A stretch of 34,006 nucleotides of DNA from Candidatus Poseidoniales archaeon (lineage in GTDB: Archaea; Thermoplasmatota; Poseidoniia; Poseidoniales; Poseidoniaceae): positions 1 through 34,006 of the forward strand of contig QXXX01000031.1 in the NCBI GenBank assembly GCA_009887195.1, in the 5' to 3' direction. Both the position numbers and the translations under genes were made by a program. The notes under the pieces are model-generated. The model was given only the letters and a program-made list of their open reading frames with translations. It did no database searches and was not told where the DNA came from. Shown one piece after another: positions 18,013 through 28,089 of the stretch (position 1 is its first letter; each line of letters opens with the position of its first letter).

Positions 18013-19413
18013 TTAATATTCTGGTATCATCATCTCAACCGCAAAAAGCGGGTCAGGGTCTGTTGAATCATGATATGCAACAACAACTCCACCATCATTG
18101 AGGATGGCTAAGGAAGCAAAATCAAACCGTATATCGTTGCCTGCTCCCGAGGTTGAATCAAGGTCACCTTGTCCAATGTAAGTCAGAGTATCAGGTGACA
18201 TATCTTCTGAATAACCTCTGACGTGGTAAACAGTGTCAACGTCGGGACCAGTGGAACTTTGATAGCGGACATTCAAAACAAATAGGTCTAACTCACCATT
18301 GGCTTGGAATTCCCATTCTTCAATTTGAGTGGATTGATTACTAAGTTCGTAGGTGTAGTTAGTCCAATTGACTGCCCCATCATTAGACATGTAATGAGTA
18401 AATGAGGTCCCGCTATTCTTTACGCAATGGATGATTCCTGCTGAATCGATTTGGCAGTATTCGCTGGGGAATTGAACGTACAATTCATTCCAAGAAAGCG
18501 ATGTGTCCATGTAGGCAGCATTGCCGTTATCATAGTAAGAAGGGAATAGTAAACCACCGCTTGGGACCGGGAATGCGCGCATTTCTTTGTGCGGTTTGTT
18601 AACATCATAGTACGGGGATAGTCCCGCTTCTGTAAAGTCAAGGTCTAGCTCAACTTCTGGGTCTCCGCCGCTACGGTCTGGGAATTGGAATGGATAGTAA
18701 TTTAATCCGTCAACACTAATTTGGCCACCAGCATTCAAACTTTGGTGCCAAAAATTCGATACCACTATACTAGCCCAATCGCCACTTCCCATAGAAGATT
18801 GGATTGGCCCAATAACTTCTACTTGCCAAGAACGATCATAGAATGGCTCAGTAATTCTGTTGTAACACCATTTCCATTCATCTTCAGATTCGTCGTATAG
18901 GATTGCATAAAATTTGTCTAATTTCAAATCGCCACCAGCATAGGGGTACCACGACATCGAAATGATGTCCCCGTTGGTGGCTTGGACGATACTGCCTTCA
19001 CCAAGCCCCTCTTGTCCAGGATTGGTAGGGACTGCTGTTACACATTGCCCAAGTGCAGGTAAGACGCCAGGGATGTAGGTGTCCCAACTGTGACCACGGT
19101 CAAGACTCCAAACAGGATATTCTCCACCAATATTGAGAATTTGACCTTCAATAGTGGTGGCAAGATAATGTTCACAACAATTTCCACCTTTTGAGGCATC
19201 AAAAACAGCCCAAGACATATTGGTTGATTGATTGGTGTTGAGGTCAACAGTGGTGAATGGTCTTGGGTCCTCATGTTGTTGGTCATCAATCAATACGTAC
19301 TGGGTCCAAATATTATCAATGGCTTCTTCTTCAACCAATGATTCTCCATTGCTAAAACATCCTGCAAGTATTGTTGATAGTGCCAACAAAACCGACAAAG
19401 CCATTCTTCGCAT
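18013..19413 (-). CDS. Lipoprotein with Asp-box (BNR) motifs, sialidase-like propeller
   Basis: Secreted lipoprotein of 466 aa. The N-terminus is a lipoprotein signal with lipobox (MRRMALSVLLALSTILAGC). Two Asp-box motifs are visible: SLDRGHSWD at about residue 105 and SNDGAVNWT at about 348. Such motifs mark beta-hairpins in sialidase/BNR-type propellers. The catalytic arginine triad and Tyr/Glu pair of true sialidases cannot be identified, so I do not call an enzyme; glycan or surface binding is equally possible. A Cys pair (GGNCCEHY) may be disulfide-bonded. It follows ileS on the same strand by 48 nt. It abuts the MutS5-like gene 3' end to 3' end with no spacer. Confidence 0.75.
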   Translation of the reverse strand: MRRMALSVLLALSTILAGCFSNGESLVEEEAIDNIWTQYVLIDDQQHEDPRPFTTVDLNTNQSTNMSWAVFDASKGGNCCEHYLATTIEGQILNIGGEYPVWSLDRGHSWDTYIPGVLPALGQCVTAVPTNPGQEGLGEGSIVQATNGDIISMSWYPYAGGDLKLDKFYAILYDESEDEWKWCYNRITEPFYDRSWQVEVIGPIQSSMGSGDWASIVVSNFWHQSLNAGGQISVDGLNYYPFQFPDRSGGDPEVELDLDFTEAGLSPYYDVNKPHKEMRAFPVPSGGLLFPSYYDNGNAAYMDTSLSWNELYVQFPSEYCQIDSAGIIHCVKNSGTSFTHYMSNDGAVNWTNYTYELSNQSTQIEEWEFQANGELDLFVLNVRYQSSTGPDVDTVYHVRGYSEDMSPDTLTYIGQGDLDSTSGAGNDIRFDFASLAILNDGGVVVAYHDSTDPDPLFAVEMMIPEY

Positions 19414-19461
19414 GTGATGGTGGAGTCAATCCTTATCTTTGAATCCGTCGTTGCCAAGATT

Positions 19462-22400
19462 TCACTTGACAGTAAAGTGGATTTTGGCTCCATCCACTTC
19501 AAACGACTCAGCGTTTTGGCTGGGCTTGGCATCACTTGGATGGAATACTGCGGCACTTGCTCGGGTTTCTGTAACAATCCACTGGCGGTCAACTTCAAAC
19601 AATTCAGGAGCATTTTCGGTCCACACCTCAAGATCGATAGTTGCTTCAATATCTAAGTCAAGGTCCTTACGCTTGGCTTGAATTCTACGGGTGATGTCTC
19701 TAGCAAGACCTTTGGACAACAATTCAGGTGTATCATTCATATCGAGTACTAAACTGACTTGATATGCTTCATCACCTTGCCCAATTTGGATTGTCGAGGC
19801 GGCAAATCCGGATTTCTCAATCCGTTTTACCTCGACATCAGATTCTTCGATTTTAATGCCCATTATTGTCAAGTCACCAGCTTTTATTTGTTGATGCATT
19901 GCTACAGGGTCTGCCGCATTACGGATTTCTCCTGCAATAGCATTGACATCGCCTCTTGCTCTTGGCGCAAGGGCGCGGAAGTTAGGGGCTAGTTCGATTT
20001 GTTGGAAGCGGTCTAAGTCAGTTTCCACAGAGATGTTTTCGACATTCAACTCTTCGGCTAATATTTCATGAAACTGCGCAAGGTCAGGTCCGGAAACAAT
20101 CCAACCATCGCCACAAGGAAGTCGTTGCCTGCGTCCTGCATCAATGCGGATGCGGCGGCCGGTTTCGGCTAATTCTCTAACCAAAGCCATGGCTTCTTCC
20201 AAATTCAAATCTTGTGGTGGTAGAGTTGCTGTTGCTTCAGCAGCAGCCTCATCCCAGTTGTCAGCAGTTGCGCCTTCTAGGCTACCTGGTGTCCCAAGGG
20301 GCCATGCGGCTTGGTGAACCCCTGTTCCAGCAAGATTTCGATAAATTACATCCACCATGAATGGGCTTACCGGTGCAACTAATCTGCAGACAGTTGTCAG
20401 AACCTCATGCAGGGTATTTTGACAAGATAATTTGTCCTCATTAGCTGCCTCATCCCACAATCTTCTCCTGCTTCTTCTGACATACCAATTTGACAGGTCG
20501 TTGACAACGAAGTCTTCTAGATCACGGCAAGCCTTGTGGAAGTTCCAAGTGGTAAAATCATGATGGTAACTCTTAGCAACAGAGGCAAGTCGAGACAAAA
20601 TCCACCGGTCAAGCGGTGGTCGCTTTGCGGTATCAATGCCGTTGGCCTCTGGGTCAAATCCATCAAGTGCAGCATAATCCGCATGGAATTTGTAAATATT
20701 CCACAGTGTTAAGAACATTTTAGCATAAGTCTCTCGAACGCCATTAGGGTCAAACTTTAGCGGGCTCCAAGGTGCTCCCGCAGTAACCATGTACCAGCGA
20801 GTAGCATCTGCGCCCTCTCGGTTAAAGTGATCCCATGGGTCGACAATATTGCCACGAGATTTGGACATTTTCTTACCTTCAGCATCAAGAATTAGTCCTA
20901 GTGATAGACAGCGTTTGTAAGCAGGAGAGTCAAAGACAGTAGTTGATACCGCTAGCAAGGTGTAGAACCAACCTCTAGTTTGGTCGACACCTTCACAGAT
21001 GTAATCAACTGGGAATGAGGCGTCAAATGTCTCTCCACCATCAAATGGATGGTGCCATTGAGCAAAAGGCGCACAACCTGAATCAAACCAGCAATCCATG
21101 ACAAATGGTTCTCGATGCATTGGTTTACCATTATCACTGACTAGCGTGAATCCATCAACAATCGGTCTGTGTAAGTCAACATCGCTGGGGCATTCTGGAT
21201 TGTCATAGCCAGCAGCATTGGCTTTAGCAACTTCAGCCTGTAATTCCTCAATCGAGCCGATACATTTCATTTGCCCGTCTTCGCTGCGCCATACAGGTAG
21301 GGGGGTGCCCCAATAACGCTCACGAGAAATGGCCCAATCTTTGACATTTCTAAGCCATTCACCAAACCGTCCTTCGCCAACCCAATCAGGTGCCCATTCC
21401 ACATCGTCATTAAATTTCAATAATTGTTCTTTAACCGCAGTCATACGAACAAACCACGAATCCATGGCGTAGTAAAGCAACGGATGGTCAGTTCTCCAAC
21501 AATGTGGATAATCGTGCAAATATGCTTTTTCGCGATATAGTAAACCACTATCTGGACCTTTACCATTGCTGCCTTTGGGGCTGGATAGTAATTCGATAAT
21601 GGTTTGATCACATTCTTTGACATAGCGCCCGTCTAATTGTTGATGTATTCCTTCTACAAAGGCACCGTCCATGCCAACGGTATGGTATGCTGGTAATCCA
21701 ACCTCCATTCCTAAATTATAGTCATCCTCACCATACATTACCGCAGTATGAACTACACCAGTACCGTCAGTAGTGGTGACCCAATCAGCAGACAAAACAG
21801 TCCATGCAGTAGTTGAATCACCCCTAGGGACTGCATCAGGGAATAATGGTTCATAGGCCCGTCCAACTAGGTCGCTGCCTTGGAACTCTTCAATTATCTC
21901 GACGTTATGGCGCAGCACTTCTTTCATCAAATCCTTGGCTAGAATCATTGTCTCACCAACTTCAGCCCCACCTGCACCAGACCAATTTGCTGCTATTTCG
22001 GAAACTTTGACTTTGACATAAGTCACGTCAGGACCAACCGCTAGACCAACATTGCCAGGGAGTGTCCAAGGTGTTGTTGTCCAAGCCAGGATTGACGAGT
22101 CATCATCGGTGAGTTTGAATTTTACATATACTGATGGTTCCTCAACTTCTTTGTATCCCAGTGCAACTTCGTGACTTGAGTAAGAGGTGCCAGTTTGAGG
22201 GCAATATGGTAAAACTTTGTGACCACGATAAAGCAGCCCTTTGTCAAACATTTGCTTCAATGCCCACCAACATGATTCAACGTAATTGTTGTCCAAGGTA
22301 ACGTATGGATTGTCCAAGTCCACCCAATATGCCATACGCTCAGTCATCTCACGCCACGCACTTTCATAGGTCCAAACAGATTCTCGACAAGCTTGATTGA

Positions 22401-22749
22401 AATTATCCATTCCATATGCTTCAATGGCTTCATTTGACATTAAGTCCATGCGTTTTTGCACTTCGATTTCAACTGGCAAACCGTGAGTATCCCAGCCACC
22501 TTTTCGCTCGACTAGGAAACCTTCCATGGACTTCCATCGGCAAACTAGATCTTTGTATGCTCTAGCAACAACGTGGTGGATTCCAGGTTTGCCATTGGCT
22601 GTTGGCGGCCCTTCCAAGAAGATGAATGGAGCTCCGTCTCGTCGGGAATCTATTGAATTCTGGAACGCATTTTCTTCACTCCATGTGTTCAGCAGGTCGG
22701 TTTCAAGGGAAACCGCGTCAAGTTCACCGGCGGGTTTTGGCTTAGCCAT
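19462..22749 (-). CDS. ileS: Isoleucyl-tRNA synthetase with GIHH in place of HIGH
   Basis: Class I synthetase charging tRNA-Ile. I start at the ATG at 22749 (MAKPKPAGELDAV), giving 1095 aa; the track start at 22869 adds 40 residues that run through the divergent promoter region. The first signature reads EGPPTANGKPGIHHVVARAYKD, with GIHH at 56-59 where the family normally has HIGH or HYGH. KMSKSRGN is intact near 627-634. The CP1 editing domain is present (TTTPWTLPGNVGLAVGP and GTGVVHTAVMYGEDDY). WDTHGLPVEIEVQ and WFDSGCAPFAQWH are standard for the family. The motif and length fit the IleRS2 type. The C-terminal anticodon-binding and tail region extends to the end without zinc-type Cys clusters that I can see. 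It is the only ileS in the window. Confidence 0.95.
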   Translation of the reverse strand: MAKPKPAGELDAVSLETDLLNTWSEENAFQNSIDSRRDGAPFIFLEGPPTANGKPGIHHVVARAYKDLVCRWKSMEGFLVERKGGWDTHGLPVEIEVQKRMDLMSNEAIEAYGMDNFNQACRESVWTYESAWREMTERMAYWVDLDNPYVTLDNNYVESCWWALKQMFDKGLLYRGHKVLPYCPQTGTSYSSHEVALGYKEVEEPSVYVKFKLTDDDSSILAWTTTPWTLPGNVGLAVGPDVTYVKVKVSEIAANWSGAGGAEVGETMILAKDLMKEVLRHNVEIIEEFQGSDLVGRAYEPLFPDAVPRGDSTTAWTVLSADWVTTTDGTGVVHTAVMYGEDDYNLGMEVGLPAYHTVGMDGAFVEGIHQQLDGRYVKECDQTIIELLSSPKGSNGKGPDSGLLYREKAYLHDYPHCWRTDHPLLYYAMDSWFVRMTAVKEQLLKFNDDVEWAPDWVGEGRFGEWLRNVKDWAISRERYWGTPLPVWRSEDGQMKCIGSIEELQAEVAKANAAGYDNPECPSDVDLHRPIVDGFTLVSDNGKPMHREPFVMDCWFDSGCAPFAQWHHPFDGGETFDASFPVDYICEGVDQTRGWFYTLLAVSTTVFDSPAYKRCLSLGLILDAEGKKMSKSRGNIVDPWDHFNREGADATRWYMVTAGAPWSPLKFDPNGVRETYAKMFLTLWNIYKFHADYAALDGFDPEANGIDTAKRPPLDRWILSRLASVAKSYHHDFTTWNFHKACRDLEDFVVNDLSNWYVRRSRRRLWDEAANEDKLSCQNTLHEVLTTVCRLVAPVSPFMVDVIYRNLAGTGVHQAAWPLGTPGSLEGATADNWDEAAAEATATLPPQDLNLEEAMALVRELAETGRRIRIDAGRRQRLPCGDGWIVSGPDLAQFHEILAEELNVENISVETDLDRFQQIELAPNFRALAPRARGDVNAIAGEIRNAADPVAMHQQIKAGDLTIMGIKIEESDVEVKRIEKSGFAASTIQIGQGDEAYQVSLVLDMNDTPELLSKGLARDITRRIQAKRKDLDLDIEATIDLEVWTENAPELFEVDRQWIVTETRASAAVFHPSDAKPSQNAESFEVDGAKIHFTVK

Positions 22750-22893
22750 GATGTTGCGAAATCGGTTTTTCTCTTGAACCTCTCCCTTAGAACCAAACAT
22801 GAGAGGGAAATTAACGCCTATATTGGTCTTTTTTTCATTCTGGAAATTATTTTTGAGGGTATGTTTCAAGTCCTTACAGGTCTACGGGGGTGC
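22750..22893. promoter_or_regulatory. Divergent promoter region between ileS and the 1731-aa surface protein
   Basis: At 144 nt this is the largest gap in the window. On the minus strand CCAATATAGG (22826-22817) is a plausible TATA box for ileS, implying a leader of about 45 nt before the ATG at 22749. On the plus strand AAATTATTTTT (about 22844-22854) could serve the surface-protein gene with a leader of under 25 nt. I see no T-box-like or other structured leader, but I cannot fold it. Confidence 0.4.
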
Positions 22894-25800
22894 ATGTCCG
22901 CAGTGACCACGTGGCGCAGTGCACTCTTTTTGGCGATTTTAATGGCTATAATTGGGCCATTACAGATGACCGGTAATTTGTCGGCATCTTCGGTAGAAAT
23001 AGATTCGCTAAAAGATTCTAAAACAATCAGTCATTCAAGTATCGGAAACGCAGAATTTCTTGGGCTTTTGAGCGATAATGTTGCTAACAAAGCCTTCACC
23101 GTGGATGTGCCAAGTGACTCACCAATCACAGATTTGCAATTAACCGTCGAGCCATCGGCAATGCAAACTCATTATGGCTTCAACTGGCAAGGCGATATTT
23201 CCTGGTCAAATTCTGACGCTTCAAAAAACGGAACAGTTGTTGAAGGAACATCGCTAACCGGGTCTACTGCAGGAACACTGTGGGACTTTAATTCGGGACT
23301 CCAAGGATGGACCGTTTCAGACCCAACCTTTGTTAGTAGATGGACAACTGCCTGTGGATTTAACGGAACTTCAGGGGGCTCAATAAAGACTCAGGCGAAC
23401 TTTAACGCGCCCCATCATGCAACTTCTCCAGTAGTGAATTTAGCTGGAGCCCCAAGTATGCCACTAACTGCTTGGATTTTACAGGGCTCATCGACGTTTT
23501 CTGGTGCAGGCTGCGGTGAAGAACCTGATAGTGGTGAAGACTTACAAATTCAATATGCCGATACCAACCGAAATTGGGTGACTTTGAACACCTGGCTGGG
23601 CTCTACTGCTGGTGGTACTGCACAACAATGGAGTACTAATTTACCTGCTGCAGCCTTACACGCCAATAGCCAGATTAGAATCACTCAAATTAGCGGTAGT
23701 GGCAGCGGAGCAACATGTTGTGATTTTTGGTTCGTTGATGATGTTAATTTAGCATCACCGCCTGAATCTCATTGGATTAGTCCAACCATAGGTTGGGGTA
23801 ATGGGGCAACCCAGCCAGTGTCTAGAAGCACATATGCACCACTTCACCTAGATCTAGATATTCCGTCAGGTGCCTTCTTGAATTGGACTATCTTAGATGA
23901 TGCTGGAAACGAAATAATGGGCGCTCATGGTAGCAATGATGTGACAATTCCACTTAACATGGTGGACCATGAAATGTACCCTCTAGTACGCTTGAAACTA
24001 GAATTTAGAGGTTCTCCTTCAGGGGCAGGAATTCCGTATGTACATTCCATAAGCGGTGACGGTCAAATCATGACTTCGTTTAGAGGTGGATTAGCAGATC
24101 TAGGTTGGGATCAAGGATGCATGCAAGGAGGTGCCGTGACGTTTAGTAAGGGTGCCGTGGCAACAGTAGATTGTAATTTAACCTCGCCATGGATGATTGC
24201 ATCATCACCAACAAAGGTGATTTCTGGCAGCTCAGATATTACTAATGGCCAGTTGCAAATTCGCTATGACTCATTTGATAACTGGACAAATGTTTCGGCA
24301 ACAACTTTCACCGAATCGTCGGGGGATACAATTTATCGTTACCAATTTAGGATTATTCACGATGGAAGTAATACTAGCCAATGGAGCAGCAAGATGCTAT
24401 CGTGGACTCTGCTTGGGGGAAAACATCCAGCCCAGCCGGCAATAGATTTCAACGAGGATGGGTTTACTGAATGGGGTGGTAGCGACGACCGTGTAGGCTC
24501 ATGGGGTTGGCAAGACCGCTTTGAAAATGGTGCAGACAGGATTTCTGTGAATCCGGGAATATCTGGGACAGCATCAACTACTGCTTGGATGCCTCGAGAT
24601 GGGGCAGAGAGTTTCTCAGTTGGTGTATTTGCTGAAACAGGAGTGTTGACAGGATTATACATTAGAGTAGGTAGCCAATTGATTGCTAACTATTCCTATG
24701 ATTCAGTTGATAGTGCATATGTAACATTAAACGAATCGCAACTCTATGCGCTAAGTTACGCCGCTTCCACCGCCTCTAGTGTTGGATTTTTAGGAGCCAA
24801 TTTCGTCGAGGTTGATTTTGAAGTAACTGGCTCAGGTGGGATGAAAATGGCAGGATTGTCGATACCATATTCAATATCGATGAGTATAGATTCAAACCAA
24901 CAATCACCAATGGTTTTGGGCATAAATGACGCAAGGTCATCACTATCAACAGTCGGTGGACAACACCAAATTCCTATTCCGTTTATTGCTGATTCCGCAG
25001 GCGGTCTCCTGGTAACTTTAGATGGAGTAAACTATTCTTCAGATGTTGAGATAGTTTCTACCTATATGGAAGATGAAGTCGAAGTTTTGACTCCTAGTCA
25101 ACAATGGCACACAATGCATACATCGTTCAAAGTAACCTCCTCTACTGCCGGACTAGTTCGTCTTGATGTAGTGGGCAGCAACCACCACGCAACTTGGTTA
25201 ATTCCAACCGGCGGCGGCAGCCCTGTTGGTCAAGGGGAAAGCGAATTTATTGAATTACATCCAACTAATTGGTTAGATTTTACCCAAAACGGCGACGCTG
25301 TTGATGTGGCGGTCAAATACCGTATCGAGCCTGGATGGGATGATGAAAATTATGTGACTGCATCAACAAGGCTAGTACTTGCTAACGGTGTTGTTTCTAT
25401 TCCCGCATCCCACTCATGGGGTAGTCTCAATGGTGCTACTAAGGCACTAGAAAATGATTTAGAAATCAAATCGGTAACTTTCATTACTGACCTTGGAGAA
25501 TTACCTGCAGATGAATATTATTTGCCAGCAGGACAAGAAATCGATATTTCTATCGATGTCGGATTTGAAGGTGTTAACAGTATAGATTCATTTGCCCCTA
25601 GTGACGCTATAGTGAGCTTGTACCACGGATCATCTGAAATTGCTAATACCACTTCTTTGGATGATGATACATGGAATTTGACCGATGTTGTACCATTTAC
25701 CAACGGTGTGTTGGATTGGAAGATCGAAGTAAGCCCGCTAACTGGCGCTGGTGTTACTGAAGATGCCTTGTTTGAACGGTCATTCTTTGCCGATTCGGTT

Positions 25801-28089
25801 TCCCCATCGGTTTACTGGTCAAGCGTTGCAGCATACGATCATCGCGTCCCTTCCTCGAGCCAAACAATCCAAGTTCAAATCACCGATCAACCAGTATTAC
25901 CTTCCAACATTGAAGCAATGGTTTGGCGTGAGTGGGTTAACGATTATGACATGAACGGCCAACCAAGTCCAGATGAATATTCATCCTTTTCTTCAGTACT
26001 ACTGCCCAATGATCTCACTGCATTTGTTGGGCAATACACAATTTTGCTGGATGATAGTGGTGGTGCAATTGGCGATAAAGTAGCAGTATATTTGACTGGT
26101 AACGATGCCGCAGGCCATCCATTAGAGGATAATGGTACTGGTGAGGAAGGCGATCATTTGTTCATGTATCAACTGAAAGCAGACGGTCCTCCAACCATAC
26201 CAACAGCCGCTTTTTCATGGGATGGAGGCAGACAAACCTGGCTTCACCCAATGATTGAGTACGAATTTGACGTCATGATGTCAGAACCGAATGGTGGTTC
26301 GGATTTGTCAAATGTCGAAGTACAACTCGCATCTCAACAAAACAGTGACCCATTGCCAATATCTTGGGACTTCATTACCGGAAATTGTACTACGACAAGT
26401 CCTCATTTAGTGATTGATGATTGTGATATGATTGGCCAAAATGGACTTGCTGGGCCGTATGAAGTTGATTTGACATTGAATGTTAAGTTCCATTTATTGT
26501 GGACTATTCCAGATTTGGGTGATACTAAACGTGAACCCAAATTAATCGTTATGGACCGTGCTGGTAACACTGACCAACAAGCATTCCCAACCCTACGTTG
26601 GCGATCTTCTGGCGATATGTACATACCAGATGAAACAATTCAATTATTCATCAATCAAGGTACAGTAGTAGATGATGGGGCAAGAATTGCCCCTAGCAGT
26701 TCATTTGAAGTGTCAGGTGATGTGTTATTTAGTGAAACCAACACTCGTCCTGATTTTGATTGTCCTATCACCGTGATGTTTGATGGTGTTTCTTATCCAG
26801 TAACTGCACTTGATGGTGCTTGGACAGCAGTCGTGACTGCGTCGGAAAATTCGGGCAAGAAGGCCTTGACTTGGGGTGTTGATTGTTACTCAGGCCAAGG
26901 TGATGACGTAACTGATGAGTCAGATAATCGGTGGATATTAGTCGATGGGACAGGTCCAAACCCAGTTGAAGTAATCAATCCTAGACCTAATACAATTCTC
27001 GATACCGATGTGTATGAAGTAAGAGTAGCAATCGATGAAGAAGGGGGTCTAGACATAGATTCCTTGCAACTTGAGTGGTGGGTCGAGGATGCACTTACTG
27101 GAGATAGACTGTCTACAGGTTTCGAGGCAATGACTCTTGAAGGAACCGATATTTCAGGTACTCAGTTAGAGGTCTATGGAGAAATCGACCTGTCTGGAAT
27201 TACCGACACTATGATTCAAAACCGATTAATCTTATTCATCAAAATAAACGGCAGAGATCTTGCCGATAATTCAATTCAAGGAATGAATGGGGCGCCTGCA
27301 GGTAGCGAAATTGCTCAATGGGACTTAGAATGGTTAAGACCAGAATTTAACATTGGTCCCTTAGATATCTCATATACTCGATTAATAATTGAAGTTGGTC
27401 AATCCACTTCGGTTCAAGCATTAGTGGACAATACAGGGTCACTAGATGGGACAGTTGACGCTACTGTCTATGTAGTCAAACTAAATGGTACAAAGGAAGT
27501 TCTACAACGCCCAAGCATTGATATTCCTGCACAAGGAAAAGGCCTGATTACAGTTGACTGGGCTCCTACCTCACAAGGTATACAGTGGATTGAGGTCGAA
27601 CTTGATAACGGTCAAACTTCCAAAGGCCCAACAGTAGATGTAAGGCCTGCTAGAGATCAAGGGTTTGTCGAGAATCTATTTGGTGATGTCAATCCAGTCA
27701 TCGGTTCAATTGTCGCACTTATCTTCGTTTCAATCATCGCTACAGGATTACTGTGGGCGCGTAAAGCAACCAGAGGCAAAGGCGCTCGTTCAGAATATGA
27801 TTGGGATGAATATTCCTCAGAAATGGAAGAAGATGACTATGATGACTATGAAGATGAAGATGCTGTCGATTATGTAGCAGCAGAATCATCAGCAAAGAGT
27901 AAAGAAATCCAACCTGCATCTTCACTTGCTGCTGCTTCAGCAGCACTTGGCGTGGCACAATCTACTCCATCAGCAGAAGCTGAAACAGATTGGGTAATGG
28001 GTGCTGACGGCTACTGGTGGTATCATGACAAAGCTACTAATGAGTGGTGGTACAAGGATGAGAATGGCGATATTGTCCAATTCAATTGA
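22894..28089 (+). CDS. Very large surface protein: signal peptide, jelly-roll and CARDB-like regions, C-terminal TM, acidic and Trp-rich tail
   Basis: No enzyme domain is recognised in this 1731-aa protein. I start at the ATG at 22894, where a signal peptide follows (MSAVTTWRSALFLAILMAII); the track start at 22774 lacks one. Near residues 125-290 is a jelly-roll-like segment (LWDFNSGLQGWTV ... CCDFWFVDDVNLA) resembling MAM/reelin-type domains. Long beta-rich repeats follow, and a CARDB-like domain lies near 1490-1580. One helix at about 1600-1622 (PVIGSIVALIFVSIIATGLL) is followed by basic residues, so the last 110 residues should be cytosolic. That tail has a strongly acidic stretch (EMEEDDYDDYEDEDAVDY), an Ala/Ser linker, and an aromatic end (DGYWWYHDKATNEWWYKDENG). 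Adhesion, sensing or cell-envelope structure is inferred only from architecture. Its stop overlaps the TTG start of nadE. Confidence 0.85.
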   Translation: MSAVTTWRSALFLAILMAIIGPLQMTGNLSASSVEIDSLKDSKTISHSSIGNAEFLGLLSDNVANKAFTVDVPSDSPITDLQLTVEPSAMQTHYGFNWQGDISWSNSDASKNGTVVEGTSLTGSTAGTLWDFNSGLQGWTVSDPTFVSRWTTACGFNGTSGGSIKTQANFNAPHHATSPVVNLAGAPSMPLTAWILQGSSTFSGAGCGEEPDSGEDLQIQYADTNRNWVTLNTWLGSTAGGTAQQWSTNLPAAALHANSQIRITQISGSGSGATCCDFWFVDDVNLASPPESHWISPTIGWGNGATQPVSRSTYAPLHLDLDIPSGAFLNWTILDDAGNEIMGAHGSNDVTIPLNMVDHEMYPLVRLKLEFRGSPSGAGIPYVHSISGDGQIMTSFRGGLADLGWDQGCMQGGAVTFSKGAVATVDCNLTSPWMIASSPTKVISGSSDITNGQLQIRYDSFDNWTNVSATTFTESSGDTIYRYQFRIIHDGSNTSQWSSKMLSWTLLGGKHPAQPAIDFNEDGFTEWGGSDDRVGSWGWQDRFENGADRISVNPGISGTASTTAWMPRDGAESFSVGVFAETGVLTGLYIRVGSQLIANYSYDSVDSAYVTLNESQLYALSYAASTASSVGFLGANFVEVDFEVTGSGGMKMAGLSIPYSISMSIDSNQQSPMVLGINDARSSLSTVGGQHQIPIPFIADSAGGLLVTLDGVNYSSDVEIVSTYMEDEVEVLTPSQQWHTMHTSFKVTSSTAGLVRLDVVGSNHHATWLIPTGGGSPVGQGESEFIELHPTNWLDFTQNGDAVDVAVKYRIEPGWDDENYVTASTRLVLANGVVSIPASHSWGSLNGATKALENDLEIKSVTFITDLGELPADEYYLPAGQEIDISIDVGFEGVNSIDSFAPSDAIVSLYHGSSEIANTTSLDDDTWNLTDVVPFTNGVLDWKIEVSPLTGAGVTEDALFERSFFADSVSPSVYWSSVAAYDHRVPSSSQTIQVQITDQPVLPSNIEAMVWREWVNDYDMNGQPSPDEYSSFSSVLLPNDLTAFVGQYTILLDDSGGAIGDKVAVYLTGNDAAGHPLEDNGTGEEGDHLFMYQLKADGPPTIPTAAFSWDGGRQTWLHPMIEYEFDVMMSEPNGGSDLSNVEVQLASQQNSDPLPISWDFITGNCTTTSPHLVIDDCDMIGQNGLAGPYEVDLTLNVKFHLLWTIPDLGDTKREPKLIVMDRAGNTDQQAFPTLRWRSSGDMYIPDETIQLFINQGTVVDDGARIAPSSSFEVSGDVLFSETNTRPDFDCPITVMFDGVSYPVTALDGAWTAVVTASENSGKKALTWGVDCYSGQGDDVTDESDNRWILVDGTGPNPVEVINPRPNTILDTDVYEVRVAIDEEGGLDIDSLQLEWWVEDALTGDRLSTGFEAMTLEGTDISGTQLEVYGEIDLSGITDTMIQNRLILFIKINGRDLADNSIQGMNGAPAGSEIAQWDLEWLRPEFNIGPLDISYTRLIIEVGQSTSVQALVDNTGSLDGTVDATVYVVKLNGTKEVLQRPSIDIPAQGKGLITVDWAPTSQGIQWIEVELDNGQTSKGPTVDVRPARDQGFVENLFGDVNPVIGSIVALIFVSIIATGLLWARKATRGKGARSEYDWDEYSSEMEEDDYDDYEDEDAVDYVAAESSAKSKEIQPASSLAAASAALGVAQSTPSAEAETDWVMGADGYWWYHDKATNEWWYKDENGDIVQFN

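Noticed and set aside
18013-19413. Sialidase enzyme call for the Asp-box lipoprotein
   Set aside because: Asp-box motifs mark the fold only; I cannot find the arginine triad or catalytic Tyr/Glu pair, so only a propeller-like binding protein is supported.
22750-22869. Longer N-terminus for ileS from the track start
   Set aside because: The 40 extra residues (Lys/Asn-rich) run through the divergent promoter region and its TATA candidates; the family begins close to MAKPKPAGELDAV.
22774-22893. Longer N-terminus for the 1731-aa surface protein
   Set aside because: It would bury the signal peptide 40 residues inside the protein and overlap the ileS leader; the ATG at 22894 gives a standard signal peptide.
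22750-22893. T-box or other structured leader upstream of ileS
   Set aside because: The minus-strand leader after the likely TATA box would be only about 45 nt, too short for a T-box, and no T-box sequence is visible.
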